NCBI GenBank assembly: GCA_029379385.1
Contig: CM055607.1
Span: 15,624,001 to 15,688,000, forward strand
Direction: 5' to 3'
Length of the DNA stretch: 64,000 bases
Source of the DNA: Quillaja saponaria
Lineage: Eukaryota; Streptophyta; Magnoliopsida; Fabales; Quillajaceae
Shown: positions 10,143-21,396 of the stretch, piece by piece
Position numbering within the stretch: the first letter of the stretch is position 1
Layout of the letters: every line of letters starts with the position of its first letter
The notes under the pieces: generated by a model
Database searches by the model: none
What the model saw: only the letters and a program-made list of their open reading frames with translations
Told to the model about the DNA's origin: nothing
Translations under genes and position numbers: made by a program

Positions 10143-11950
10143 TTATCCTTTTTCTGGTTCATTCCTGCTAAGAAAATCTGCAAGAAAATTTTTGTTACCT
10201 TTGATATGTTCTATATCAAAAGAATATTGACAAATATAATTATACCATCGAATCCTTCTTGGATTCTCTTCTCCTTTTCTTGATTTTAAAAAATTCATAA
10301 CTGATTGATTATCAGTACGAATAAGAAATTTTTCTGGTGCAAGAAAAATATGAAATCTCTTTATACCATTTTTTATGGCTAAGAGTTCTTTTTCGTAAAT
10401 AATATAATTAATTTCATTGGGCTTAAATTTTCCTGAATTATAGCCACAAATTTTTTCTTCTTTATTTACTATTGCTTTTAATACTGCTCCCCAATGTTCT
10501 TCACTGGCATCAGTTTCTAAAATTAGTTTATCATCTTGTTTAGGAAAATAAACTGAAGGGAGATTTTTTATCTCATCCTTTATAGACTTAATTATTAAAG
10601 TATCACTTTCTTCCCAAAAGAATTGTTTATTCTTTTTGAGTTTCTGTAATAAAGGTTTTTCCTTTTTGGATAAATCCTTTATGAAATTTCTTCCATAATT
10701 TAAGATTCCTAAAAAACTTTGTAGCTGTTTTTTGTCTACAATTTGATTAGGAAAATCTTTGATTTTTACAAGAATATGATCTTGTAATTGAATTCCATTA
10801 GGACTTAGCTTTAATCCTAAGAATTCTATTTCTTGTTTTTCTATTTCTATCTTTTTAGAACTCAAGATAATTCTATTGTTTATGAAAATATCTCTTACTA
10901 TTTCTAAATGAGTTCTATGTTCTTTTTCTGTTTTAGAAAAGACAAGAACATCATCTATATATACTAGACAAAAATCTTTAATGTCTTTAAAGAGTTTGTC
11001 CATCCATCTTTGGAATATCTGTGGAGCATTACATAAACCGAAGGGCATGACGGTCCATTGGTAATGTCCATATGGAGCACTAAATGCTGTTAATGGCTTT
11101 GACTCTTCTGTCAGCTTTATCTGCCAAAAACCTGATTTACAATCAAATTTACTGAAAAATTTAGCATGTCTAATTTGGTTAATCAGAACATCCTTTCTGG
11201 GAATAAAATAACCATCAAATTCAAGATTTTGATTTAATCTCTTGTAGTTGATGAACATCCTAGCTTTTCCTCTTTTTATTTCAGAGTGGTTTCTTACCAT
11301 AAAAGCTGGACTAGAATGAGGACTAGTAGCGGACTCTATTAATCCTTTATCTATTAGTTCTTTGATTTGAATTTTAAACTCGTCTATATCCTGTTTAGTA
11401 TAGACCATTGGTTTGACTCTAATTATCTTGTTGGGATCGTTTAATCTTAGACTACAATATCTAGGATTTCTTTCCCATAGTTTTAAAGGGTCTTCACTAA
11501 AGTTTGGTTCTAACTGTTTGTATAACCAATGTGAAGTTTCTAAGGTCTGAATGTCTCCTTTCTTTTTAAAAGGTTCAAATCCTTTGTCACATCTATACTT
11601 ATGTTCTACAAGTATAGGTATAGGTATTCTAGAATTATTCAGAAATAATTCTAGACAATTATTATCTAATTTTAAAGGAAAATATTTCTGTAAAAAATTA
11701 TTTCCTAATAACATGTCACCATGCATTAAAGGAAAACATAATATTTTTGGTATAAGAAATTTTTTATTTCCTAACCATATTGGAATATTTTTAGCTTTGT
11801 ATTCGATAACAGTTTCTCTGCCATCTATTCCTTTAGCTAAAATTGGATGTTTCATGATTACCCATTTTTCTATAGGTAAAGCATTAATTCTACAAGTACT
11901 TGTGGTAGCACCTGTGTCAATTAAAACATTTAATTGATACTGGTTTATAT
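10143..11950 (-). pseudogene. EPRV-1 right copy: protease-reverse transcriptase-RNase H
   Basis: Antisense twin of the left polymerase. The frame is open for 570 codons from the methionine at 11855 and continues upstream through an intact Asp-Thr-Gly protease site at 11910-11918. The protease N-terminus is shifted by an extra base at about 11941, a lesion the left copy lacks. RT and RNase H motifs match the left copy. The RNase H motif here is YEKELLAIK, with the usual Ala where the left copy has Asp. The N-terminal protease sequence can be followed out of frame to 12133. Confidence 0.9.
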
Positions 11951-12133
11951 CCTGAAAAATTAAAATTACCTAAAACATAATTATATTTCTTTTTGTTTTG
12001 ATGAGAAAAAATGATGTCTTCATTTTCTCCAATTAATAACTGAGATACAATTATAGTATTAAATTCTTCATTTTTTGAAGAACTATTAGATCCTGGAAGT
12101 ATGAGAAAATTAACATTAGAATTTATTATTCTA

Positions 12134-12637
12134 TTAAAGTCAACATGATAATATTATCATGTTATTCTTATACGATATACTAAATGAGTTATTTTTATTT
12201 TGATAACAAAAGAAAAAAGTTATTTTATATTTTAGATTTTGAAAAAATCTATACATGATTAATAAGCCTTACTTTTAATATATATTTTTCTTTCAAAATA
12301 AATCATTTTACCCATAACATAGCATGTTCCAATTTTACTTGATAATAAAAAGGAAAAAATACAATTAAATCATACTTACATATGAGATGCTGAAAAAGAC
12401 TTTAAATGATTAATAAACCCTACTTTTAATTTTATTTTATTTTCAAATAAGTTTTTTTACTCGTAACAATGCATATATATATTACCAATAATACCTTTTG
12501 GTTAATAAGCCCATTAATTTTAGTTTTGAAATGTATAATTATTTTAAAATACAAGTAGAAGATTTCAACTCATTTTTAAAAAGTAAAATTCAATTTTATA
12601 AAATTTTATTTTATTTTATATTTGAATGGAATACAAC
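12134..12637. other. AT-rich flank, 22-bp palindrome
   Basis: No gene is seen. A perfect 22-nt palindrome (12142-12163, core CATGATAATATTATCATG) begins 8 bases outside the right EPRV-1 boundary. Confidence 0.7.
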
Positions 12638-13414
12638 CAATGGTGGATTCAGAAATTTATGTTAGTGGGGTCAAAATAATATTTCAGTCATATGTAATAA
12701 AATTAATAATTATTTTAAAAAATATATTAAAAATTAATAGTTAATTTTTATTACTAATATTTATATTTTAAATGAGATATTTTTATTTATTAGTTTTGTT
12801 TACAAAAAACTTGTTGAATTTGAGATCATAAATTAGACATGGTGACTTTATTATAAAGAGTCATATGTAAGAAATTTTTTCAAAGACCAAGGTTTTATAA
12901 CTAAATATTTCATTAATTATGCTATAAATATAAGACAAAAGTTAAGTGTACCAAAAAACAAAATCTCACTTACACCCATAACTTTAGTAATAAAATGATA
13001 TGTATCCAAATATATATATAACTTTGTACAATGATTGTGTAAAAATAATTCAGAACAAAATACATGATAAATATATATATATATATATAACTTTAAAAAA
13101 TTATGGTGATGTGAGAAATTATTGATCAAGTTCCATTAATTACTAATTGATAAATTGTTAAAAGAAAATAAAATATATTAGTAGATAATAAATTTAAATG
13201 TAAATGTAATCTCAATTAGATAATTATATAATTTTTTTGTAGTTTTATCTAAATTTGTGGGGGCAAATTGCTTTACTAAGATTTCAATACAGTCAATAAT
13301 AAAAAATTAACAGATTTGTAGGGTCAAATTTATTATTAATAATATATAATAGGGGTATTTTTGAAAAGTGAATGGGGTCAACTGCCCCACTCACTTCCAT
13401 GTAGATTCACCCTT
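12638..13414. mobile_element. Mutator-like non-coding element (MITE)
   Basis: A 777-bp element is flanked by a perfect 9-bp direct repeat, GAATACAAC, at 12629-12637 and 13415-13423. Its ends form imperfect inverted repeats (AATGGTGGATTC on the left; the complement of the right end reads AAGGGTGAATCT). A 9-bp target duplication is characteristic of Mutator-like elements. The inside is non-coding, with recurring GGGTCAAA or GGGGCAAA motifs. It would need a transposase from elsewhere. Confidence 0.65.
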
Positions 13415-13423
13415 GAATACAAC

Positions 13424-15533
13424 TATAATAGAAATATAATTTATGTAAAATACAACTTCAACATTGAAAATTTATTTTATTTATAAAATATTATTATTTT
13501 TTAATCAAAATTTAATATTTCATGAGTGAAAAAAAAATATTAATATGTAAGTTAAAAAATAATAAGAATTATTTCTCTTTAAAAATAAAACTATAAAGTT
13601 TTAATTAAGATCTAATCCACATCAAATTAACATGGTATAAATTACCAAAGAAAATAATATAAAATAAAACAAATAAGAAAACCTAGTATGAGAGTTATAA
13701 TTATTTAGAACCTTTTAAACTTGTTAGTTTTTAGAGGTTGTTTGAAATTTGAGTTTTGTTCATTTATGATTCATTATAAATAAATTTTAGGAAAATTTTT
13801 AGTTTTATTACTTTTAATAAAAGGTAATTTTCACAAAAGAGAAATTTTGAAGAAGGAAAGAAAAATTAAAAGTAAAACTTATTGATCATATAAATTTATT
13901 GTAGGACTTTATCGAAATCTCAAAATGTAAAATAAGACTTTTCATATTTTTCTCTAAGGAAAATATGTAATCTATACGATTTATGCATACTAATATATAC
14001 ATATTATGTAGAGGAGGAAAAAAACCATTCTATGGCATCTTTGAATATAAAAATTTTGATCTTTGAATAGAAAAAAATATTGTAGATTTAAATAAAATAG
14101 CCTTTTATGTGGATGGTAAATTATTTCTTTTTGGTACATCTTTGAATAAAAAATATTGGGTTTTTTTTTTTTTTTGTAGTATCTATATTTATTAATACTA
14201 TATATCAAAGTGTCTTAGAGGCAGAAATTTTTTATTTTCTTTTATATCCTTATAAGTTTGTATTATTACATGAAAAAATTATTTGTCAATAGCAATTAAA
14301 ATTGAATTTCTGATTTATTTATTTAATAAGTACCTAAAAACTCAGTTTTTGTAGCACTTCTCAAATTTAAGAATTAAAATTTTAAAAATTACTATGAATT
14401 AAAAGAAATATGAAGAGTATATTTTTTATAATTATAATATTGTTGTTTAACTTTTATATCATAAAAAATATATATTTTTTCAAATATTATATATCAATAT
14501 TAGTTAATATTTAATTTTTCAAAATTTTTATTTAATAAGTTCCTAATAATTATAATATCTTTTAGTTCTTCTCAAATTTATGAAATAATTTTTTTTAAAA
14601 TACTATGAATTAAAAAATATTTAGCATATAGTTTCCATGATTATATATTGTTGATTTAATATTTAACATAAGAAATTTTATTTTCTTAAATACCCTATGA
14701 GTTTTTACTATTACATAAATATTTTTTAATTTTTATTTTGCTTCAAATATTCTATTTTTTATTTTACTACTTTCATAATTTTTTGCATTTTAATATTAAT
14801 ATAATTGTAATTATTTCATGACTATTAATTTTTTTTTATCATAATTCTTCAATATTAATAAATCTATAATTAATCAATAACTATATATCAATAGTAAGTA
14901 ATATTGAATTTCTAAATTTTTTAATTTAATAAGTTAGAAATCATTGTAATATTATAAATTAATTTTCTTTTAAAATGCTATGAATGAAAAGAAATATTAA
15001 CAATATAGTTTTTATGGTTATAATATTATTATATTAATTCTTCCTTTATCTTTAGAATTTTAAAAAAATAATTATATATTTAAATTAATTTTAAAAAAAT
15101 AATTTCTTAATATTTACATCAATAATTGATGAATATATTGATAAAAGGGAGAGACCCTTATCTACTCTTATCCTATATATATTTGATTAAAATTTTAATT
15201 AACTTTAACTAAATAAAAAATTTATTTTTTAATAACTAGTCACACTTTTCTCACGTATCATTTTATTTATGTTTTAATAAATATGACTAAATAAAGTAAA
15301 ATATCTAATAATTTTTTATGCAATGTTAAAAAAAATTATATGTTATTAAATTAAAAAGAGTGTATGAACACACGCATAAAAGAAGCAAATAGAAATACGA
15401 AAGTAAAAATCTGGTATATTTCAATGATTGTTTCTTTATAGTAGTGTTAAAATAATAAATGTAAATTTTTAATAGTTATTAATAATAATTTTAAAATATC
15501 CAATTTTAATAATACATAAATCATTTATGTATT
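13424..15533. other. AT-rich intergenic DNA with decayed tandem repeats
   Basis: No gene is seen. Between about 14280 and 15035 three diverged units recur. Each begins with an ATCAATA...TTGAATTTC-like block, followed by TTTAATAAGT, CTCAAATTTA, ACTATGAATTAAAAGAAATA and ATTATAATATTGTT. The unit starts are near 14288, 14487 and 14885. Confidence 0.55.
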
Positions 15534-16050
15534 TTGAGAAGTATTCCCTGGGCTTCTGATTCCAAAGCAGGGTACTGTAGAAAAACCATGGGCAGTTTTA
15601 TGACTGCCTCAGCACAAACAAAACCTGTCAAACGAAACCGGCTGCTTCCCTCTGCATATACCTTGTCCATATCCGATCTTACAACATTTCAATCTAATGA
15701 AATTTTTACCACTACCCCTCTTTTCTCTCTTACTCTGACTTTGTTATGGCATTTTATCCTTCCAAGGCTGAGAGAGGAGCCACCATTTTTGACTCTGAAG
15801 AAGAAACTGCAGTAGTCGGTGATGTAACAAATTCGATCCGAGTCTTCCATTACTTGGTTGTTTAGACAAATGTCTTTACTTGTTCTGTTCTATTTATCAA
15901 TTTGGTTATTGGGTACTCTTTATTTACATTTTCTTCGAAGATTTAGCGCTTTTGGCCGATATTTATTATAGGAAGTGTAAACAATAGGTTGCTATAAAAT
16001 TTCATAATTAATTGGGGTTTTTGAACCGTGTAAGAATAATCCTTGAGTTG
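15534..16050 (+). other. GC-richer flank upstream of the trihelix pseudogene
   Basis: Base composition changes from very AT-rich to ordinary here, in register with the pseudogene that starts at 16051. A 93-codon open frame (15534-15815) is present but not recognisable. The block is best read as copied 5' flank or untranslated region of the trihelix gene. Confidence 0.35.
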
Positions 16051-16248
16051 ATGGAACCCAATGGATTAGGTGGTGGAATGTTTTACTGTGGGTCCTGGAA
16101 TGCTAGGCTTAGAAACGACTTTACACCAACAACAAAATAAATCCTCAAAACCCTCACCATATGCACCACCCCAAGATATTGTCCTATGCTCACCGTGACA
16201 CTGAGCACCACCCACAATCCCAGCAATCAATTAAACATGGGTACCCAT
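16051..16248 (+). pseudogene. trihelix (Myb/SANT-like) factor pseudogene, 5' part
   Basis: It starts with ATG and MEPNGLGGGM, the N-terminus of a plant trihelix family of sequence-specific DNA-binding proteins. It then shifts frame. The remaining Gln/His-rich N-terminal segment (around YAHRDTEHHPQSQQSIKHG) can be followed in another frame until the LTR element cuts in at 16249. Stops lie inside the shifted segment. The other part resumes at 20078. Confidence 0.7.
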
Positions 16249-16670
16249 TGTTAATATAGGAAAATACTCATCCAATAATGATATGTCACGTCACATAAAT
16301 GACATATATGCATAACTGATAAAGTACATAAATTACAACATAATTATCTTATCAATTTTATAGCATACGTCATTATCTATAATTCTTACCATTAATATTA
16401 TAACGGACGCCATTATTGTTTATTATTATATAACGGACGTCATAATTATTGTGATTAACACAACTCTTATATAAAGAGGCTCAAAACCTCAAAAAAAAAC
16501 AGGTTGTTCTCTACAACTCATACTCTTTATAGCTTTTTAGCTTATTTACTCTGATTATACTAACTTTGGCATCAGAGTTTTTCTAGGTCCAGAGGACTAC
16601 CCTCTCCACATATTGCAAGTCAGATTGCTACATGGAGAACATCTCAGCCTGGTCAAATTCAAACTTAACA
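16249..16670 (+). repeat. 5' LTR
   Basis: 422 bp, TG to CA. A TATA box (TATATAAAGAGG, about 16470) is present. Upstream are repeated ACGGACGYCAT blocks resembling TGACG/CGTCA bZIP sites. Compared with the 3' LTR it lacks about 22 bp, one extra repeat of that motif. Confidence 0.9.
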
Positions 16671-16671
16671 T

Positions 16672-16689
16672 TGGCGCCGTCTGTGGGAA
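16672..16689 (+). other. primer-binding site
   Basis: TGGCGCCGTCTGTGGGAA lies two bases after the 5' LTR, the expected place for the minus-strand primer site. Confidence 0.85.
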
Positions 16690-17804
16690 ACTCATAAGAT
16701 TTGAGTTTTTCAATCCCTACACCAAAACATATAGTCAAATATCATATCGTACTCGCAAGAAAAAGATGCTTGAAGACCAGGAGCTCAAAAACAACTCAAT
16801 CCACTTTTATCTAGCCAACTCTAAAGTCTCAATTTGGGTTCAGACTTCTGGCTTTACTCATCTTTTCATTAGTGATTATGCTTGAACATTCTGCCCAACA
16901 AAGGTACGCAACAAAAAAAACAAAAAAAAAGAGATTGCCTCTGTACTTGCTTTGCATTAACCAATTAATTCTCATAAATTAACAGCTGTTATACGATTAT
17001 AATCTAGACCTTTTCATGATCATATCATAAAAAGACAGAAAAAAGGCGGCATAGGTAGATTTCTTGTTTGATGGACTTCTCAATTCCAAGCTCAACTATG
17101 TTAAAATACTGGGTTTAACCTATAATTGCACTAGCATGTGGATGTTATTTCCGGATAACATACTATAAGCCCCTAATGAATTATACAATCCAATCCGCAT
17201 GATCACATGATCGGGCTTATTTTTTGGCTGAGCTGGACCTCTTTAATTCCATTTTTCATGGCTTACTATGAGTTATTATGCTTTAATATCATTTATCATG
17301 ACTTAATTTCATTTATCATGATTTTAATTTCAATTACCATGGCATATATAAGAACTTAAGCATAATCACATGCTATGACCTGCATAAATTGTCTACTATT
17401 TTGTATTTTCATATAAATTGCTGATTAAATTTGTCTTCAATTTATTAGATTACCTATTTAAATGATAATTAAAAAAAATTACATTAAACTTTTATTGTAT
17501 TTCTTGTAAATGCAAATACGGTTGAATATTATGTACAAAAATTAACCTGATTTTGCATAATTAAGTAGTCTAATAAAAAGTAATTATTGGTGGTTTTAAC
17601 ATTGGTTGGACTTTTTCAAGTCCAACGTAAGGCATTAAAAAGGGTTTCGGCCATTCAAAATGACCAAGGCCAATTTAATGCTTTTCACAGTTAATGCAAC
17701 ACTATAATGGTCTCGTCCCCAAACAAAGAGTAACTCCTGTCATTAGAATTTTATTTGTTAACCGGCAGATAGCTTTAAATTATAGTATTTGTTGATTATA
17801 ATTG

Positions 17805-18158
17805 CTATAGCACATTGTGCCTAGTATTCTTTGAGTAATTAATGTCATTGAAAACAAGCACAAAAGTGTACTGATTGGAAAAAGGACCTAAACCCCCAAT
17901 CATTGACTGAAACATAAGAAGAGCTTTATGAGAAGTAGGTGAGGTTTCATAAGCTTTGATCATGGTATTGTAGAGAATGAGATCAAGATGTGAAATTTGA
18001 TCAAGCACAATGTGGGCGTAAGAAAGAGAACCGAAGTAGTAAGAATGCTTAATGAGCTCACTTGCTAGAATGAGGCGTGTGATTAGCCCCCTGGTGATCA
18101 CTTGAGCATGGGCTTGCTTAATTTGGTTCATTCGCAGATTTTCAGTATGACTCGGCAT
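17805..18158 (-). pseudogene. captured PPR-protein gene fragment
   Basis: 117 codons on the minus strand. QIKQAHAQVITRGL, then LDLILYNTMIKAYETSPTSH, then MFQSMIGG and NQYTFVLVF match the start of plant E-type pentatricopeptide repeat proteins: an N-terminal HAQ block, then the first PPR with NTMIKAY. PPR proteins bind organellar RNA. Only the N-terminal part of a normally 500-700-residue protein is present, and it lies wholly inside the LTR element, opposite to its transcription. It therefore looks like host gene sequence transduced by the element. A 25-bp direct repeat (18171-18195, 18271-18295) lies next to its 5' side. Confidence 0.75.
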
Positions 18159-18744
18159 GGCTCAGGTGCGTTATTACATTTAATGTCTTTAAAAAGCTTG
18201 AACCTGTGATAAGACAAGACGCTTCACTTGACTTGCTCACATGTTTTAAAGCAAAAGAAAAGGAAATGGTTTATTACATTTAATGTCTTTAAAAAATACA
18301 GTTTCTCCATTTTAATTTCCTTACAATTGCATATGTGAGTAAATGCTTACCCAACAGAAAAACGTGTTCTCTGAATAATTAAAAATCATGCTATTATATT
18401 TATCCATGCTTCATTTGTTTGTTTTTATTATTACGTGGTTTATGCTCTAGTCTAAACCTTTATAAATTTACATAAAAATTACACAAATTTATGACCTTAC
18501 AACCAATCCTTTAAAATTATGATTATCTCAATCGAATAAATATTTATATGTTTATCATAATTAGTGTTTGAGGGTTGTTTGGTGGTTAATATTCATACAA
18601 ATGAGTAGTTTGACGTTAAATTAGTTATTTCTTATGAAACTCGAGTCAATTAACGACCAAATCATCCTTATTATTTTATACTTGATAAAATGTTTCAAGT
18701 GATTTAGTATAACAGCTCAAACTAGAAGCCCAGTTTTGGGCCAT

Positions 18745-19424
18745 GGATCAAAACAATCAAAGAGCCAAGAGCTCAATTCAATCAAAGAGCCAAGAGCTCA
18801 AAGCAATCAAAGAGTCAAGTGATCAAAACAATCAAAGAGCCAAGAGCTCAATTCAATCAAAGAGTCAAGTGCTCAACTTAATCAAAGAGCCAATAGCTCA
18901 AAACAATCAAAGAGCCAAGAGCTCAAAGCAATCAAAGAGCCAAGAGCTCAATTCAATCAAAGAGTCAAGAGCTCAATTCAATCAAAGAGCCAAGAGCTCA
19001 ATTCAATCAAAGAGTCAATAGCTCAATTCAATCAAAGAGCAAGAGTTCAATTCAATCAAGGAGCCAAGAGCTCAACTCAAACAAAGAGCCAAGTGCTCAA
19101 CTCAATCAAAGATCAAAGAGCTAAGAGCTCAACTCAATCAAGGAGCCAAGAGCTCAAAGCAATCAAAGAGCCAAGAGCCAAGAGCCAAGAGCCAAGAGCC
19201 AAGAGCAAAGAGCCAAGAGCTCAAAGTAATCAAAGAGCCAAGAGCTCAATTCAATCAAAGAGCCAAGAGCTCAAAGCAATCAAAGAGCCAAGAGCTCAAT
19301 TCAATCAAAGAGCCAATAGCTGAATTGAATCAAGGAGCCAAGAGCTCAACTCAATCAAGGAGCCAAGAGCTCAACTCAATCAAGGAGCCAAAAGCTCAAC
19401 TCAATCAAGGAGCTAAGAGCTCAA
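18745..19424 (+). repeat. 25-bp minisatellite within the LTR element
   Basis: About 27 imperfect copies of a 25-bp unit close to AATCAAAGAGCCAAGAGCT plus CAATTC. The unit is not a multiple of three, so the frames it opens are repeat artefacts. At about 19169-19213 the array collapses to a 9-bp unit (AGCCAAGAG). Variants alternate between CAATTC, CAAAGC and CAACTC endings. Confidence 0.9.
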
Positions 19425-19633
19425 AGCAAAAAAAAAAAAAAACCTCATCAAAAAGAAAAGAAGAGCTACCTTAAAAATAAAATAAAGGAATGAGCTAAAA
19501 GCTACCTTCGACAAATTGAGATAATGTAGCACACAAAATAAACTTAAGTCTGCAAATGAATTAAAAAATAAATCAGTCCCTGTAGATACATTTCAGTTCG
19601 TGAATACACACACTGAGTTTTTTCGGGGACAAG

Positions 19634-20077
19634 TGTTAATATAGGAAAATACTCATCCAATAATGATATGCCACGTGACACAAATGACATATATGCATAA
19701 CTGACAAAGTACATAAATTACAACATAATTACCTTATCAATTTTATAACATACGTCATTATCTATAACTCTCACCATTACTATTATAACGGACGCCATTA
19801 TCGTCTATTATTATATAACGGACGTCATTATATTGTAACGGAATGTCATAACTATTGTGATTAACACAACTCCTATATAAAGAGGCTCAAAACCTCAAAA
19901 GAAAACAGATTGTTCTCTACAACTCATACTCTTCATAGCTTTTTAGCTTATTTACTCTGATTATACTAACTTTGGCATCGAAGTTTTTCCAGGTCCAGAG
20001 GACCTACCTTCTCCACATATTGCAAGTTAGATTGCTACGTGGAGAACACCTCAGCCTGGTCAAATTCAAACTTAACA
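19634..20077 (+). repeat. 3' LTR
   Basis: 444 bp, with the same ends as the 5' LTR. The TATA box is at about 19874. It is slightly diverged from the first LTR and holds one extra motif unit, so the insertion is not recent. Confidence 0.9.
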
Positions 20078-21304
20078 CCCACATATTACCAAACCCAAGG
20101 AACAAATTGCCCTTAGTGATGATGATGAGCTTGGTTTAGCAGCTGATGGCAGCACTTGTGATGCAAAGATGAAAATGTCACCATGGCAGAGAATGAGGTG
20201 GATGAATACTATGGTTAGGCTCTTGATAATGGCAGTTTTTTACATTGGTGATGAGGGCAGGTGTGGAAGGGATTGATCCCACCGGGAAGAATAAGTCTAT
20301 AGGTTTGTTGCAGAAGAAAGGGAAATGGAGATATGTGTCAAGAGCTATGATGGAGAAAGGGTTTTACATATCTCCTTAGCAATGTGAGGATAAATTCAAT
20401 GATCTCAACAAGAGGTACAGGAGAGTGAATGATATTCTTGGCAAGGGAACAACTTGCCAGGTTGTGGAAGATCAGAGTTTATTGGATACTACGGATTTGT
20501 CACAAAAAATGATGGAGGAAGTTCGAAAGTTGCTCAATTCAAAGCACCTCTTTTTCAGGGAAATGTGTGCTTATCATAACAGTTGTGGTCATGGCACTGG
20601 TAATGCTGCTGATTCCCATCAGTCCCCTGAGACAATGATAGAACAATCTATCATTCAGCCCCAGCAACAGCCACAAGCCATAGCAAGAACGGTGTTTTCA
20701 TTCATCTGATAGTGGCAAGATGATGACAAATTTGGGAAGGGAAGAGGGATTGAAATTGGAGAAAGGGGGAAGCGAAGGAGATGATGACAATGGTAAGGAG
20801 GAGGATGATTCTGAGGATGACTACGATGAGGTTGAAGAAGATGTGACAAAAGGTGGTTCAAGCTGTCGAGCTGGGCATGGACATGAAGATGAGGATGGCT
20901 ATGATGAGGGACCTCTGCGTAAAAGGCCATGGAAGGCAGCATCCTCTATGTTTGCACAGTTAATGCAACAATTAAATTCTGAAGGTTATGAGTGTATTCC
21001 AAGATGGGGCGAAAAGCCTGTGCGAGAAAAAGCAATGGATGAAGGCCAGGCTAATACGGTTGGAGGAGCAACAATTGAGCTATCAATTTCAATCATTTGA
21101 GCTCGAGAAGCAGCGACTGAAGTGGGTGAAGTTTAGTAGTAGGAAGGAGAGGGACATAGAAAGAGCAAAGCTTGAAAATGAAAGAAGTCGACTGGAAAAC
21201 GAGAGCATGGTCTTACTCATTCGCCTGAGCTGCTTAGATTTCATCATCAACAACGGCAGCATCCAAGCAACAAGAAGGGGGATCCACCCTCCATTATATT
21301 ACAG
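20078..21304 (+). pseudogene. trihelix (Myb/SANT-like) factor pseudogene, 3' part
   Basis: It continues the protein interrupted at 16248. Recognisable blocks in order: MSPWQRMRW and VRLLIMAVFYIGDE (first helices); a shifted segment ending KFNDLNKRYRRVNDILGKG (last helix); LLNSKHLFFREMCAYHNSCG; an acidic region (about 20720-20900); and a C-terminal coiled coil (SFELEKQRLKWVKFSSRKER). Lesions: frameshifts near 20265, 20690 and 20990, and a TAG at 20379-20381 where Gln is expected. A functional version would be a nuclear DNA-binding protein. Loss of frame in several places rules out function. Confidence 0.85.
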
Positions 21305-21396
21305 GATATTATGTTATGATAGATAAGATAGGTTATGAATATTACAATATAGATGATTTGGTGGTTCTATTAATTTGTTAGAACAAAATATAAAAG

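Larger units (their letters stand above)
2866..12133. mobile_element. EPRV-1: endogenous pararetrovirus arranged as an inverted repeat
   Basis: This locus holds two head-to-head, nearly identical copies of a Caulimoviridae genome. The left arm (2866-7754, plus strand) carries PR-RT-RNase H, ORF4, an intergenic promoter region and the start of the CP-MP polyprotein. The right arm (12133 down to 9391, minus strand) carries PR-RT-RNase H joined directly to CP, and continues into MP (to 7769). Coordinates pair without net drift: left plus right equals 14999 for the pol part and 17145 for the CP part. A CP-MP fusion followed by a separate PR-RT-RH frame and a final ORF4 is the gene order of Cavemovirus and Solendovirus. 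Both copies carry stops and frameshifts, so this is a fossil. Both outer ends stop at the same viral position, inside the protease frame. Genus assignment is by organisation only. Confidence 0.85.
16249..20077 (+). mobile_element. non-autonomous LTR retrotransposon inside the trihelix pseudogene
   Basis: The LTRs are 16249-16670 and 19634-20077, both beginning TGTTAATATAGG and ending CTTAACA. A primer site follows the first LTR (16672-16689) and a purine-rich tract, CGGGGACAAG, precedes the second. Flanks CCCAT (16244-16248) and CCCAC (20078-20082) are a near-perfect 5-bp target duplication. The ~2.96-kb interior has no gag or pol. It carries a PPR gene fragment on the opposite strand and a 25-bp minisatellite, so the element must depend on enzymes from another family. 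The primer site TGGCGCCGTCTGTGGGAA resembles those of Tat-type Ty3 elements. Confidence 0.9.

Noticed and set aside
15534..15815. 93-codon open frame upstream of the trihelix pseudogene
   Set aside because: No recognisable motif; more likely untranslated flank.
16613..16885. Open frame across the LTR end and primer site
   Set aside because: It starts inside the LTR and reads through the primer-binding site; no protein similarity is seen.
18743..19323. Two open frames of Gln/Ser/Lys-rich repeats
   Set aside because: They are translations of the 25-bp minisatellite; the unit is not a multiple of three and all frames look alike.
18745..19424. CRISPR-like repeat array
   Set aside because: Units are contiguous with no unique spacers, and the context is a plant LTR element.
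20655..20942. His-rich minus-strand open frame
   Set aside because: Antisense of the acidic, GAT/GAG-rich trihelix coding sequence.
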